Made by a program: the position numbers and the translations under genes
Notes under the pieces: generated by a model
The model's database searches: none
Told to the model about the DNA's origin: nothing
The model's input: only the letters and a program-made list of their open reading frames with translations
Shown: in pieces, positions 10,596-18,689 of the stretch
Layout: every line of letters begins with the position of its first letter
Numbering within the stretch: position 1 is the stretch's first letter
Source of the DNA: JAGVSZ01 sp019137045
GTDB taxonomy: Bacteria; Pseudomonadota; Gammaproteobacteria; Burkholderiales; SG8-39
Length of the DNA stretch: 64,000 nucleotides
Assembly (NCBI GenBank): GCA_046347635.1
Contig: JAXMFT010000001.1
Coordinates: 1 to 64,000, forward strand
Direction: 5' to 3'

Positions 10596-11635
10596 CACGT
10601 CGCCTCCTGCGTCGCGCCCGGCAGCTCGACCACGAAGCACGCGCCGCCCTCCGGATGGTTCTCGGCGCGCAGTTCCCCGTCGAGCTCGTGCATGATCTCG
10701 CGCGAGATGGTGAGTCCAAGCCCGGTACCCGCGCCCTCGGGCTTGGTGGTGAAGAACGGCTCGAAGATGCGCGCGAGATGCTCGGGCGTGATGCCGGGCC
10801 CCTGGTCGCGGATCGCGAGCGACACCCGTTCGCCATGCCGCGCACCGGTGACGGTCACGCACCCCTGGCCGCCCATCGCCTGCGCGGCGTTGAGCAGCAC
10901 GTTGAACACCACCTGCTCGAGCCGGCTCGGCTCGGCGAGCGCGGCGAGATCCGGCGCAACCGCCACCTCGACCGTCACGCCGGGCGCGCCGGCGCGGTGC
11001 CGGAAGAGCGACGCGGTCTCCTCCACCACCTGGGCGAGCGCGACGCTCTTGCGCGTCCCGTCGCGCACGCGCGAGAAATCGGTCAGCGTGCGGGTGATCG
11101 CGAGGACGCGGGCAATGTTCGACGAAATCGATGCAAGTCCGCGCTCGAGCATCTCGGGCGCGGTCCCGCGTCGCGAGCGCAGGATCTGCACCATGGAGTC
11201 GATCGCAGCGAGCGGATTGCTCACCTCGTGGCACACCCCTGCGACCATGAATCCGAGGGAGGCAAGACGCGTAGTCTGCATGTCCTGGAGCGACGACGCG
11301 GTAACCGACGACTCGTCGACCGCGGTGAGCACCGTACCCCAGCGGGTCGGCTGCGCGGTAAGCCGCTCGTCGACCACCCGGCCCTCGGCGAGCCGCGCCA
11401 CCGGCACATCGCGCGCGACGCCGAGTTCGCCTCCGAGCGCCGCGTGGTATTCGGGATAGAGCGCGGCGAAACGCGCCTCGGCGGCGTCCTCGCGCGCCCG
11501 CGCCCGCATCGCGGCGCTCGCGTGCAGCACCCGCCCGGCCGCATCGACCACCATGACCGGGACGGGCAGCGTCTCGAGCACGGCGAGCGGCCGCGCCGCG
11601 CCGTGCGCCTCGCGCCGGTTGGCGCCGACGCTCAT
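10592..11635 (-). CDS. PAS-domain sensor histidine kinase (cytoplasmic)
   Basis: The 347-aa protein has an N-terminal PAS-like domain (LETLPVPVMVVDAAGRVLHA, residues 19-70), a HisKA dimerisation domain with phospho-accepting His136 (GVCHEVSNPLAAI), and an HATPase domain with N-box NAAQAMGG, G1 DQGPG, and G2 GTGLGLTIS. No transmembrane segment is present, so it senses a cytoplasmic signal. ATGA overlap with the MFS transporter upstream and the regulator downstream makes a three-gene unit. This suggests the transporter delivers the inducer or substrate. NtrB-like pairing with the sigma-54 regulator is clear from adjacency. Confidence 0.9.
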
Positions 11636-12867
11636 CCCTTGGCCCCGCTCACGCCCGGCGCCGCGCGCAGCGTGCGCTCGTCGATCGGCAGGCAAGCGAG
11701 CGCCGCGACAACGCTCGCGCCGATCGCGATGATCCACACCGCGGTGTAGCTCCCGGTCGCGTCGAACGCGTAGCCGCCGAGCCAGGCCCCCGCAAAGGCG
11801 CCGACCTGGTGCCCGAGCCAGGCGATGCTGAACAGCGTCGAGAGGTACTGCACGCCGAAGATCTGCGCGACGAGCGAATTGGTGAGCGGCACCGTGCCGA
11901 GCCACGTGAATCCCATAACGGCCGCGAACAGGGCGATACTCGCGGTCGAAAGCGGCAGCGAGACGAACGCCGCGATCGCGGCCGCCCGCAGCCAGTAGAT
12001 TGTGCCGAGCAGGTGCTTTTTGCTGTAGCGGTCGCCGAGGTATCCGCACAGGAACGAGCCGGCGACGTTCGCCAGTCCGATCGCGGCGAGCGCGGTCATG
12101 CCCTGCAGCGCGGTGCCGCCGCGGTCGACGAGGTACGCGGGCAGATGGACCATGATGAAGATCGTCTGGAACCCGCAGACGAGGAAGCTTCCGGTCAACA
12201 GCCAGAACCCCTTGTGGTGCGCCGCCTCGCGCAGCGCCTCGCCGATCCCCTGCCCCGTGCCGTGCGCATGGGTCGTGCGGCCGGCAAGCGCCGCGCCGAG
12301 CGGCACGATCAGGAACGCCGATGCGGCGAGGATGACAAGCGCGTTGAACCACCCGAACTGCCCGATCAGCACTTGCGTGTAGGGCAGCATCGCGAACTGC
12401 CCGACCGACCCGCCGGCGCCGGCGATGCCGAGCGCGACGGTGCGGCGCGCCGGCGGCGCGCGCCGGCCGACGACGCCGAGCACGACGCCGAAGCTGCAAG
12501 CGCTCAGGCCGATGCCGATGAGGAACCCGGCAGTCAGACCGAGTTCGAATCCGGTGCTCGAGTACGCCATCAGGACCAGCCCCGCGCCGTAGCACAGCCC
12601 GCCGATGACGAGCACGCGGCCGGCACCGAACCGGTCGGCGATCGCGCCGGTGAACGGCTGCGCGAGCCCCCACAGCAGATTTTGCAGCGCGATTGCAGCC
12701 GAGAAAGTCTCGCGCCCCCAGCCGAGCGCGCTGCACATCGGCTGCAAGAAGAGGCCGAAGCCTTGCCGCGTGCCGAGCGCGATGAAGAGGATCGCAGCCG
12801 CGCAGGCGAGCACGACGGTCGGCGTGCGCCAGTCGACGGACGAACCCGCTGCGGAGGGAGCGTTCAT
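11632..12867 (-). CDS. MFS transporter (monocarboxylate/oxalate-formate antiporter type)
   Basis: The 411-aa inner-membrane protein has twelve predicted hydrophobic segments. Its N-terminal pattern GTRQGFGLFLQPMCSALGWG and DRFGAGRVLVIGG loop 2-3 motif resemble the MFS branch of monocarboxylate and oxalate/formate transporters. The C-terminal half repeats a loop with GYLGDRYSKK. Cotranscription with a two-component system controlling a keto-acid hydroxymethyltransferase operon suggests a small organic acid substrate. It starts 87 nt downstream of sat on the same strand. A -10-like TAGACT lies 9 nt before the ATG, so it may have its own promoter. Confidence 0.85.
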   Translation of the reverse strand: MNAPSAAGSSVDWRTPTVVLACAAAILFIALGTRQGFGLFLQPMCSALGWGRETFSAAIALQNLLWGLAQPFTGAIADRFGAGRVLVIGGLCYGAGLVLMAYSSTGFELGLTAGFLIGIGLSACSFGVVLGVVGRRAPPARRTVALGIAGAGGSVGQFAMLPYTQVLIGQFGWFNALVILAASAFLIVPLGAALAGRTTHAHGTGQGIGEALREAAHHKGFWLLTGSFLVCGFQTIFIMVHLPAYLVDRGGTALQGMTALAAIGLANVAGSFLCGYLGDRYSKKHLLGTIYWLRAAAIAAFVSLPLSTASIALFAAVMGFTWLGTVPLTNSLVAQIFGVQYLSTLFSIAWLGHQVGAFAGAWLGGYAFDATGSYTAVWIIAIGASVVAALACLPIDERTLRAAPGVSGAKG

Positions 12868-12876
12868 GAGCGGGCA

Positions 12877-12882
12877 AGTCTA
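12877..12882 (-). promoter_or_regulatory. -10 element close to the MFS gene start
   Basis: TAGACT on the minus strand ends 9 nt before the ATG at 12867, which would give an almost leaderless transcript of the MFS-kinase-regulator operon. The spacing repeats at several other genes in the window. No clear -35 was found. Confidence 0.4.
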
Positions 12883-12954
12883 GCCCGATTGCCGGCTAAC
12901 CGGTTCGCGCCGGTCGCGGAGGAAGAGAGCCGGCCGAACGGCGCGGCGTTGTCC

Positions 12955-14166
12955 TCAACGGGCCGAGTGCCCCGCGAGCTTCACTTCGACCTTCTCCTCG
13001 AGGCCGGCGTAGTACGCGCGCAGCACCTCGAGCACCTCCGGCCGGCTGAACTCGGCCGGGACGGGAGAGCCCTCGGACAGCCACTTGCGCAGCTTCGTCC
13101 CGGAGACGAGCAGGCGGTCGGCGTCGTCGTGCGGGCAGGTGCGCGCGGAGGCCATCCCGCCGCACTGGTAGCACCAGAACGTCCAGTCGATCTTGAGCGG
13201 CTGGGTCTCGAGCGCGCCTTTCGGGATCTCGTCGAAGATGCGGTGCGCGTCGAACGGGCCGTAGTAGCTCCCCACGCCGGCGTGGTCGCGCCCGACGATC
13301 AGGTGCGAGCAGCCGTAGTTCTGGCGGAACAGCGCGTGCAGCAGCGCCTCGCGCGGGCCGGCGTAGCGCATGTCGAGCGGATAGCCGGCGTGGATGACCG
13401 TGTCCTTGCGGAAGTAGCGCTCGAGCAGCACGCCGATCGCCGCCGCGCGCACGTCGGCCGGGATGTCGCCCGGCTTGAGGTTGCCGAGCAGGGAGTGGAT
13501 CAGCACGCCGTCGCAGGTCTCGATCGCCACCTTGGCGAGGTATTCGTGCGAGCGGTGCATCGGGTTGCGCGTCTGGAACGCGGCCACCCGCGACCAACCG
13601 AGCTTCTCGAACGCGGCCCGCGTCTCGGCCGGCGTCATGAAGAGCGCGCCGTACGCGCTCCCGAACCCGCCGTCGGAGAGCACCGTCACCGGCCCGGCGA
13701 GGTTCACCTCGCCCTGCTCCATCACCATCTTCACGCCCGGGTGCTCGAGGTCGGTGGTGCGGAACACCGCCCGGCACTCGTGCGCCTTGTCGATCGCGTA
13801 CTTCTCGGTGACGCGCAGGGTCGCGAGGAGCGTCCCGTCGTCGGGGTCGGCGAGCGCGATCTCGGCCCCGGTGGCGATGCCGTCGGCGGCCGCGCGCGCG
13901 GCCGAGAGGGTGATCGGGATCGGCCAGAAGGTGCCGTTCGCCGTCCGGTAGCCGTCGCACACCCCGCGCCAGTCGGCCTGCGTCATGAACCCGTCGAGCG
14001 GGGTGAACCCGCCGATCCCGAGCATCACGAGGTCGCCGCGCTCGCGCGAGCTCACGCGCAGCTGCGGCAGGGTGCGGGCGCGCGCCTGCGCGGCGGCGAG
14101 CGCCGCGCCCGCGGCGAGCAGGGGCTTGAGGTGTCCGCCTCCGTGGGGTGCGACGAGCGCGGGCAT
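12955..14166 (-). CDS. sat: Sulfate adenylyltransferase (dissimilatory type)
   Basis: The 403-aa homo-oligomeric ATP sulfurylase catalyses the interconversion of sulfate + ATP and APS + pyrophosphate; in sulfur oxidisers it runs towards ATP formation from APS. The nucleotide-binding motif FQTRNPMHRSHE and the GRDHAGVGSYYGPFDA motif are present. A CYQCGG-x5-CPHDD cluster marks a zinc site seen in the oxidiser/thermophile branch. The start at 14166 (MPALVAPHGGGH) matches family N-termini; longer in-frame upstream sequence is rejected. No apr genes are visible in the window. The upstream region carries the TGAT-N6-ATCA operator also found before soxY, supporting a role with thiosulfate oxidation. 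Confidence 0.95.
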   Translation of the reverse strand: MPALVAPHGGGHLKPLLAAGAALAAAQARARTLPQLRVSSRERGDLVMLGIGGFTPLDGFMTQADWRGVCDGYRTANGTFWPIPITLSAARAAADGIATGAEIALADPDDGTLLATLRVTEKYAIDKAHECRAVFRTTDLEHPGVKMVMEQGEVNLAGPVTVLSDGGFGSAYGALFMTPAETRAAFEKLGWSRVAAFQTRNPMHRSHEYLAKVAIETCDGVLIHSLLGNLKPGDIPADVRAAAIGVLLERYFRKDTVIHAGYPLDMRYAGPREALLHALFRQNYGCSHLIVGRDHAGVGSYYGPFDAHRIFDEIPKGALETQPLKIDWTFWCYQCGGMASARTCPHDDADRLLVSGTKLRKWLSEGSPVPAEFSRPEVLEVLRAYYAGLEEKVEVKLAGHSAR

Positions 14167-14193
14167 CGGCTTGCCTCTCGGTTGGGAGCGGGT

Positions 14194-14222
14194 ATTCTGC
14201 GCAGGCCCCCGGCGCGGGACAA
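14194..14222 (-). promoter_or_regulatory. Putative sat promoter
   Basis: On the minus strand, TTGTCC (14222-14217), 17 nt, then CAGAAT (14199-14194). The start site would be near 14187, about 20 nt before the sat ATG. The same -35 hexamer TTGTCC appears in the proposed sox promoter. Confidence 0.5.
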
Positions 14223-14233
14223 CCCCGACCTTT

Positions 14234-14249
14234 TTGATTGCCGGATCAA
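14234..14249. promoter_or_regulatory. TGAT-N6-ATCA operator between sat and the chrB unit
   Basis: A perfect inverted repeat TTGAT-tgccgg-ATCAA lies in the divergent promoter region, 11 nt upstream of the sat -35 element and about 54.5 nt from the predicted sat start. A near-identical element (CTGAT-N6-ATCAG) precedes soxY. Confidence 0.55.
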
Positions 14250-14316
14250 GGGCCCTGATTTGAACGCAAGTCACGGTCGGCCGGGCCGCGCGCTGGCTCC
14301 GCCCGGAGCGGCTTGC

Positions 14317-14322
14317 TAGACT
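14317..14322 (+). promoter_or_regulatory. -10 element, probable leaderless start
   Basis: TGcTAGACT (extended -10 type) ends 7 nt before the ATG at 14330. There is no Shine-Dalgarno sequence in between, so transcription would begin at or next to the start codon. Confidence 0.45.
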
Positions 14323-14329
14323 GCCCCGC

Positions 14330-14635
14330 ATGGATCGCCAGGCCTTCAAACCCGACACCCGCTACACGCTGGCGTGCAAGGACGAGCACGGGCGCGTGCG
14401 GCCGCTCAACGTCTACGTGTACCGGCTGTACGACCGCTTCATGGTCGCCCGCGATACCGGCGCGGCCGGGCTCGTGCGCCGCATCGACTACGGCGACGTC
14501 GAGCGCATCGTGCGCACGACCGAGGTCGCGCCCGCCGACCGCTTCTTCCTCCCCGCGGGGGTGCTCGACGAGGCGAGCTGGCGGGACCGCAGCGTCATGC
14601 AGCACTACGCGTCGGCGCCCGGCCGCGGCAAGTGA
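14330..14635 (+). CDS. Conserved small protein of unknown function upstream of chrB
   Basis: The 101-aa soluble protein is rich in Tyr, Arg and Asp (RYTLACKDEHGRVRPLNVYVYRLYDRFM). It has no signal peptide, transmembrane segment or cysteine pair. I do not recognise a named family. Its TGA overlaps the chrB ATG as TGATG, so the two are translationally coupled and likely function together. It is divergently transcribed from sat, across an intergenic region with a palindromic operator. Confidence 0.75.
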   Translation: MDRQAFKPDTRYTLACKDEHGRVRPLNVYVYRLYDRFMVARDTGAAGLVRRIDYGDVERIVRTTEVAPADRFFLPAGVLDEASWRDRSVMQHYASAPGRGK

Positions 14636-15639
14636 TGGCGCGCGCCGCGACCGCGCCCGACGAGGCGCCCGCCGCCGATCACCGGCGCTGGCTGGCGGTG
14701 GTCGCCCAGCTGCCGGTCGACGACGCGGCCGGGCGCATGAAGGTGCTGCGCATGCTCGAGACGCTCGGCTGCGCGGTGCTGCGCGACGGCGTCTACCTGC
14801 TCCCCGAGAGCACCGAGAGCCGCCGCGGCCTGCAGCGGCTGGTCGACTACGTCGCGCGCATCCACGGCTCGGCCCACCTGCTCGCGGTGCGCAGCGCGGA
14901 CGACGCCCAGACGAAGCAGTTCCGCGGGATGTTCGACCGCTCCGCCAAGTACCGCGAGCTGACCAAGACGATCCAGTCGCTGGAGGCGGGCTTCGGCGTC
15001 TCCGACCCGGCCGCGATCCGCCACGTGCTCGCCAAGCAGCGCCAGGAGTTCGACGCCATCGCCACGCTCGACTTCTTCGGCTCGCCGCTCAAGGCGAAGG
15101 CGGAGAGCGTGCTGACCGAGATGGAGGCGCGGGTCCACGCGATGATCTTCCCGGACGAGGCGCCGCGCGCGCCCGCCGCCGGCGTCGCGCGCGCGAACCG
15201 CAAGTACTTCCGCCGCGCGTGGGCGACGCGCACGCCGCTCTTCGTCGACCGCCTCGCCTCGGCGTGGCTGATCCGCCGCTTCATCGACCCGGAGGCGGTC
15301 ATGGTGTGGCTCGACGCCCGCAAGCCTTGCCCCGCCACCGCGGTGAGCTTCGGCTTCGAGGGCGCGACGTTCCGCAACAGCCGGCACCGCGTCACCTACG
15401 AGGAGCTGCTCGCGAGCTTCAAGCTGGAGCGCAACGCGGCGCTCGCGCGCATCGGCCGCATCGTGCACGCGCTCGACACGAACGAGCCGGGCGTCGCCGA
15501 GGCGGCCGGCGTGGCGACCCTCCTCAACGGGGCGAAGCGCCGCGCCGAGAACGACGACCAGCTGCTCGCCGAGAGCGAGAAGACCTTCGACCTCCTCTAC
15601 GAGGCGTACTTCGAGGTCCCGGCGAAGGGCGCCGCGTGA
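14635..15639 (+). CDS. chrB: Chromate resistance protein ChrB
   Basis: The 334-aa cytoplasmic protein resembles the chromate-sensing regulator/accessory protein ChrB. The N-terminal domain contains LPVDDAAGRMKVLRMLETLGCAVLRDGVYLLP. The C-terminal 'chromate resistance exported' domain contains FVDRLASAWLIRRFIDPEAVMVW and ATFRNSRHRVTYEELL. No chrA transporter follows. Because chromate enters by sulfate transport and interferes with sulfate activation, the head-to-head arrangement with sat may be meaningful, but chrB homologues also occur widely without chromate resistance. The start overlaps the stop of the small upstream gene. Confidence 0.85.
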   Translation: MARAATAPDEAPAADHRRWLAVVAQLPVDDAAGRMKVLRMLETLGCAVLRDGVYLLPESTESRRGLQRLVDYVARIHGSAHLLAVRSADDAQTKQFRGMFDRSAKYRELTKTIQSLEAGFGVSDPAAIRHVLAKQRQEFDAIATLDFFGSPLKAKAESVLTEMEARVHAMIFPDEAPRAPAAGVARANRKYFRRAWATRTPLFVDRLASAWLIRRFIDPEAVMVWLDARKPCPATAVSFGFEGATFRNSRHRVTYEELLASFKLERNAALARIGRIVHALDTNEPGVAEAAGVATLLNGAKRRAENDDQLLAESEKTFDLLYEAYFEVPAKGAA

Positions 15640-15663
15640 CGCGCGCGCTCGCCGCGCCCTGCG

Positions 15664-17103
15664 CTACTTCTTCTTCTCCTTGATCTCCTCCTGCTGCTGG
15701 CGGCGCAGCTCGCGCAGGCGCGCGTCGATCGCCGACAGGGTGTAGAAGTCCCCGTCGCCCGCCTTCTGCGCGAACTGGAGCTGCTCGACCGCCGCCGCCA
15801 GTCCGCCCTGCAGGTAGTAGCCCTCGGCGAGGGCGCGGTGCTGGTCGGTGCGCTTCCCGAGCGCGGCGTACGACTTGGCGACGAGCCGGTAGGCGCGCGC
15901 ATCCTGCGGGCGCTGCCGCAGCAGCTCGCGCAGCACCTCGATCGCGCGCGCATGGTTGCCGAGCACCTGCAGCACCTCCGCGTACTCGTAGAGCACGCCC
16001 GCGTTGTCCGGATAGTTCTGCGCCGCGGCGGCGATGATCTTCTCCGCGCCCGCGCGGTCGCCCGCCGCCAGCCGCACGCGCGTCGCGAGCGTCTCGATCA
16101 TCGGGTGTGGCGGCGCGCTCGCGCGCAGCGCGCTCGCCTCGCGCTCGGCCGCGGCGTAGTCCTGCGCGCGCAGCAGCGCCTGGGCGTAGCCGTAGCGCGT
16201 CGCCGTCTCGGTGACGAAGCGCTTCTCGGCGAGCAGCGTGCGGAAGTAGGCGACCGCGTCGGGCGGCGCGCCGTCCCCGGCGCGCAGCTTCGCGCGCACG
16301 AGCTGGAACTCGATCGAGTCGGCGCGCTGGCGATAGCGCGCCTCCTGCGCGCGGTTCTGCATGTCGGCGATGCGCTCGACCGTCAGCGGGTGGGTGCGCA
16401 GGTACGCCGGCGCGTTGTTGTCGTACAGGCGCGAGTTCTGCTGCAGCCGGGTGAAGAACGAGGCCATGCCGGTGGGCTCGTAGCCGCCGTCCTGCAGGAT
16501 CTGGAACCCGACGCGGTCGGCCTCGCGCTCGAACTCGCGGCTGAAGTTCAGCATCGCCGCCATCGGCGCCGCCTGCGACGCCACCGCCGCGCCCTGGGCG
16601 AGCTCCGGGCTCGCCCGCGCGGCCAGGATCGCGAGCCCGAGGCCGACGAGCGCGAGCGGCGAGAGCTGGTTCTGCGCCTGCAGCTGGCGCGCGAGGTGGC
16701 GCTGGAGGACGTGCGCGATCTCGTGCGCCATCACGCCGGCGAACTCGGACTCGGTCTGCGCGTTCACGATCAGCCCGCTGTGCACGCCGATGAAGCCGCC
16801 GGGCATGGCGAACGCGTTGATCGTGCGGTCGCGCACCACGAAGAACGTGAACTCCTGGCGCGCGTCGGCGCTGACGGCGACCAGGCGCTGGCCGACCGAC
16901 TGCACGTACGCGCTCACCTCGGGGTCGTCGATGTAGTCCGGGTCGCGCCGGATCTGGCGCATGATCTCCTCGCCGATCCGGCGCTCCTGCTGGGGCGAGA
17001 GGTCGGCCTGCGCGCGCTCGCCCAGGTCGGGGAGGTTCTGGGCGCGCCCGGGAAGGCCCGGGACGAGCGCCAGGGCGAGGAAGATCCAGGCGTATCGCTG
17101 CAC
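15664..17103 (-). CDS. M48-family periplasmic metalloprotease with TPR domain (BepA-like)
   Basis: The 479-aa protein has a Sec signal peptide (WIFLALALVPGLPGRAQ). An M48 peptidase domain follows, with the zinc motif HEIAH near residue 131 and the third ligand region FEREADRVGFQIL; then a TPR-rich C-terminus (residues about 300-460). This is the layout of BepA/YfgC, which degrades or chaperones outer membrane proteins in the periplasm. The very Lys/Gln-rich tail ends EIKEKKK. Start: GTG 17103, preceded by a TATCAT -10 only 7 nt away, so the mRNA may be leaderless. It is divergent from moaC. Confidence 0.9.
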   Translation of the reverse strand: MQRYAWIFLALALVPGLPGRAQNLPDLGERAQADLSPQQERRIGEEIMRQIRRDPDYIDDPEVSAYVQSVGQRLVAVSADARQEFTFFVVRDRTINAFAMPGGFIGVHSGLIVNAQTESEFAGVMAHEIAHVLQRHLARQLQAQNQLSPLALVGLGLAILAARASPELAQGAAVASQAAPMAAMLNFSREFEREADRVGFQILQDGGYEPTGMASFFTRLQQNSRLYDNNAPAYLRTHPLTVERIADMQNRAQEARYRQRADSIEFQLVRAKLRAGDGAPPDAVAYFRTLLAEKRFVTETATRYGYAQALLRAQDYAAAEREASALRASAPPHPMIETLATRVRLAAGDRAGAEKIIAAAAQNYPDNAGVLYEYAEVLQVLGNHARAIEVLRELLRQRPQDARAYRLVAKSYAALGKRTDQHRALAEGYYLQGGLAAAVEQLQFAQKAGDGDFYTLSAIDARLRELRRQQQEEIKEKKK

Positions 17104-17110
17104 GTCTCGT

Positions 17111-17116
17111 ATGATA
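17111..17116 (-). promoter_or_regulatory. -10 element of the M48 gene
   Basis: TATCAT on the minus strand ends exactly 7 nt before the GTG start codon, consistent with a leaderless transcript. No Shine-Dalgarno sequence lies between. Confidence 0.5.
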
Positions 17117-17175
17117 CCTGCCGCCTCCCGGGGTTCCCCGCGCCGCGGCACGAGTCGCGCGCGCGGGGTCGCAGG

Positions 17176-17181
17176 CATAAT
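17176..17181 (+). promoter_or_regulatory. -10 element of moaC
   Basis: CATAAT ends 7 nt before the moaC ATG (17189), again predicting transcription from the start codon itself. Back to back with the M48 promoter; the two -10 elements are only about 60 nt apart. Confidence 0.5.
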
Positions 17182-17188
17182 CCGCCCC

Positions 17189-17662
17189 ATGGCACTGACC
17201 CACTTCGACGCGGGCGGCGCGGCGCACATGGTGGACGTCGGCGGCAAGGACGCGACGCACCGCATGGCGCGCGCCGCGGGGCGCATCGCCATGCGGCCCG
17301 AGACGCTCGCGCTGGTGCGCGCGGGCAGCGCGGCCAAGGGCGACGTGCTCGGCGTGGCGCGCATCGCGGCGATCCAGGCCGCCAAGCGGACCGCCGACCT
17401 GATCCCGCTGGCGCACCCGATTCCGCTCACCCGGGTGGCGGCGGAGTTCGCCGCCGCCGACGATCCGCCGGCGGTGACCCTGACCGTGACGGTCGAGACG
17501 GTGGGCCGCACGGGGGTGGAGATGGAGGCCCTGACCGGCGTCGCGGTCGGGCTCCTGACGATCTACGACATGTGCAAGGCGGTGGACCGCGGGATGCGCA
17601 TCGAATCGGTCCGGCTCGTGGAGAAAACGGGCGGCAAATCCGGCCGCTACGCGGCCCCGTAG
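17189..17662 (+). CDS. moaC: Cyclic pyranopterin monophosphate synthase MoaC
   Basis: The 157-aa enzyme acts in molybdenum cofactor biosynthesis, converting the 3',8-cyclo-GTP intermediate made by MoaA into cPMP. Family motifs are complete: MVDVGGKDATHRMARAAG, GDVLGVARIAAIQAAKRTADLIPLAHP, and TGVEMEALTGVAVGLLTIYDMCKAVDRGM, which holds the catalytic Asp-Met-x-Lys region. It is a stand-alone gene, with no other moa genes adjacent. A -10 element 7 nt upstream suggests a leaderless mRNA. Confidence 0.96.
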   Translation: MALTHFDAGGAAHMVDVGGKDATHRMARAAGRIAMRPETLALVRAGSAAKGDVLGVARIAAIQAAKRTADLIPLAHPIPLTRVAAEFAAADDPPAVTLTVTVETVGRTGVEMEALTGVAVGLLTIYDMCKAVDRGMRIESVRLVEKTGGKSGRYAAP

Positions 17663-17691
17663 CCGGCGGAACCCGGCTGGCATTCGGCGGT

Positions 17692-17707
17692 CTGATCGAC
17701 GCATCAG
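17692..17707. promoter_or_regulatory. TGAT-N6-ATCA operator upstream of sox
   Basis: Perfect inverted repeat CTGAT-cgacgc-ATCAG, 9 nt upstream of the proposed sox -35 hexamer and centred about 53.5 nt before the predicted start. It shares core and spacing with the element upstream of sat. Confidence 0.55.
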
Positions 17708-17716
17708 CACGCCCCC

Positions 17717-17746
17717 TTGTCCGACGAGGGTGAAGTTCAGTAGGCT
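17717..17746 (+). promoter_or_regulatory. Putative sox promoter
   Basis: TTGTCC (17717-17722), 18 nt, then TAGGCT (17741-17746); the start would be near 17753. The -35 hexamer is identical to that of the proposed sat promoter. Confidence 0.45.
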
Positions 17747-17777
17747 TGCCGGCCAACGTACGCAGGAGGATGCGGGA

Positions 17778-18245
17778 ATGGACCGTTCTCGACGGATCGT
17801 GCTGAAGGGCGCGGGCGCCACGGGCGCGCTCGCCGCGGCGCTCGCCGCGGGACTGCTCAGGCCCGGGGTCGCCGCCGCGGCGTGGAACAAGGCGGCGTTC
17901 GACGCCAAGACCACCGCCGACGCGATGAAGGCGCTCGGCTACGCCGGCGCGGTGGAGAGCAAGGACATCCAGATCCGCGCGCCCGAGATCGCCGAGAACG
18001 GCGCGGTGGTCCCGATCGACATCACCAGCAACATTCCGGGCACCACGTCGATCTCGGTGTTCATCGAGAAGAACCCTTTTCCCTACACCGGCACGTTCGA
18101 CGTCTCGCAGGGCGCGCTCCCGTTCGTGCACCTGCGCGCGAAGATCGGCGAATCCTCGCCGGTGCGGGTCGTGGTCACCGCCGGCGGCAAGCACTTCACG
18201 GCCGCGAAGGAAGTGAAAGTCACCATCGGCGGATGCGGCGGATAG
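17778..18245 (+). CDS. soxY: SoxY, sulfur-carrier subunit of SoxYZ
   Basis: The 155-aa periplasmic subunit binds sulfur intermediates covalently on the Cys of the C-terminal GGCGG swinging arm, which is present at the extreme C-terminus. A twin-arginine signal (DRSRRIVLKG) indicates folded export, piggybacking SoxZ. The start at 17778 is supported by AGGAGG 8 nt upstream; an in-frame ATG at 17730 lies upstream of that site and is rejected. First gene of soxYZAXB, spaced 12 nt from soxZ. Confidence 0.97.
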   Translation: MDRSRRIVLKGAGATGALAAALAAGLLRPGVAAAAWNKAAFDAKTTADAMKALGYAGAVESKDIQIRAPEIAENGAVVPIDITSNIPGTTSISVFIEKNPFPYTGTFDVSQGALPFVHLRAKIGESSPVRVVVTAGGKHFTAAKEVKVTIGGCGG

Positions 18246-18257
18246 GGAGGACGAGAC

Positions 18258-18575
18258 ATGGCAGACCCGATGAAGATCCGCGCCAACCTGCAGGGCGACG
18301 TCGCCGACGTGCGCGTGCTCATGGCGCACCCGATGGAGACCGGCCAGCGCAAGGACGCGTCCGGCAACGTCGTGCCGCAGCATTTCATCCAGACCATCAC
18401 CGCGCAGCTCAACGGCAAGCCGGTGTTCGGCGCCGACATCAGCCAGGCGATCTCGCGCAACCCGGTGTTCGCGTTCAAGGTGAAGGGCGCGAAGGCCGGC
18501 GACAAGCTCAGCATCACCTGGATCGACAACAAGGGCGACAAGCGCACCGACGAAGTCGTGGTCGGAGGCGGCTGA
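18258..18575 (+). CDS. soxZ: SoxZ, scaffold subunit of SoxYZ
   Basis: The 105-aa protein pairs with SoxY to form the periplasmic sulfur carrier. It lacks a signal peptide, as expected, since it is exported with SoxY by Tat. Family features include KIRANLQGDVADVRVLMAHPMETGQR and FIQTITAQLNGKPVFGADIS; the usual length is about 100 residues. An AGGAGG-like site (GGGAGG) precedes the ATG. Confidence 0.97.
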   Translation: MADPMKIRANLQGDVADVRVLMAHPMETGQRKDASGNVVPQHFIQTITAQLNGKPVFGADISQAISRNPVFAFKVKGAKAGDKLSITWIDNKGDKRTDEVVVGGG

Positions 18576-18582
18576 CGGCGGG

Positions 18583-18604
18583 CGGGCGCCGTACGCGGCG
18601 CCCG
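18583..18604 (+). other. Intercistronic stem-loop between soxZ and soxA
   Basis: A perfect 9-bp stem (CGGGCGCCG / CGGCGCCCG) with a TACG tetraloop lies 8 nt after the soxZ stop. No T-run follows, so it is more likely an attenuator, RNA-stability or processing element separating soxYZ from soxAXB than a full terminator. Confidence 0.6.
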
Positions 18605-18689
18605 GCTTGCGATCCCCGAGAAGGGCGGGGCCCTACCTGCCCCGCGTCGCCGCCGGGCTGCCGGCGGGACCAGTCACTGGAGGAGCACG

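Noticed and set aside
17189..17662. moaC as part of a molybdoenzyme cluster
   Set aside because: No other moa, mob or molybdoenzyme genes adjoin it; it appears as an isolated gene.
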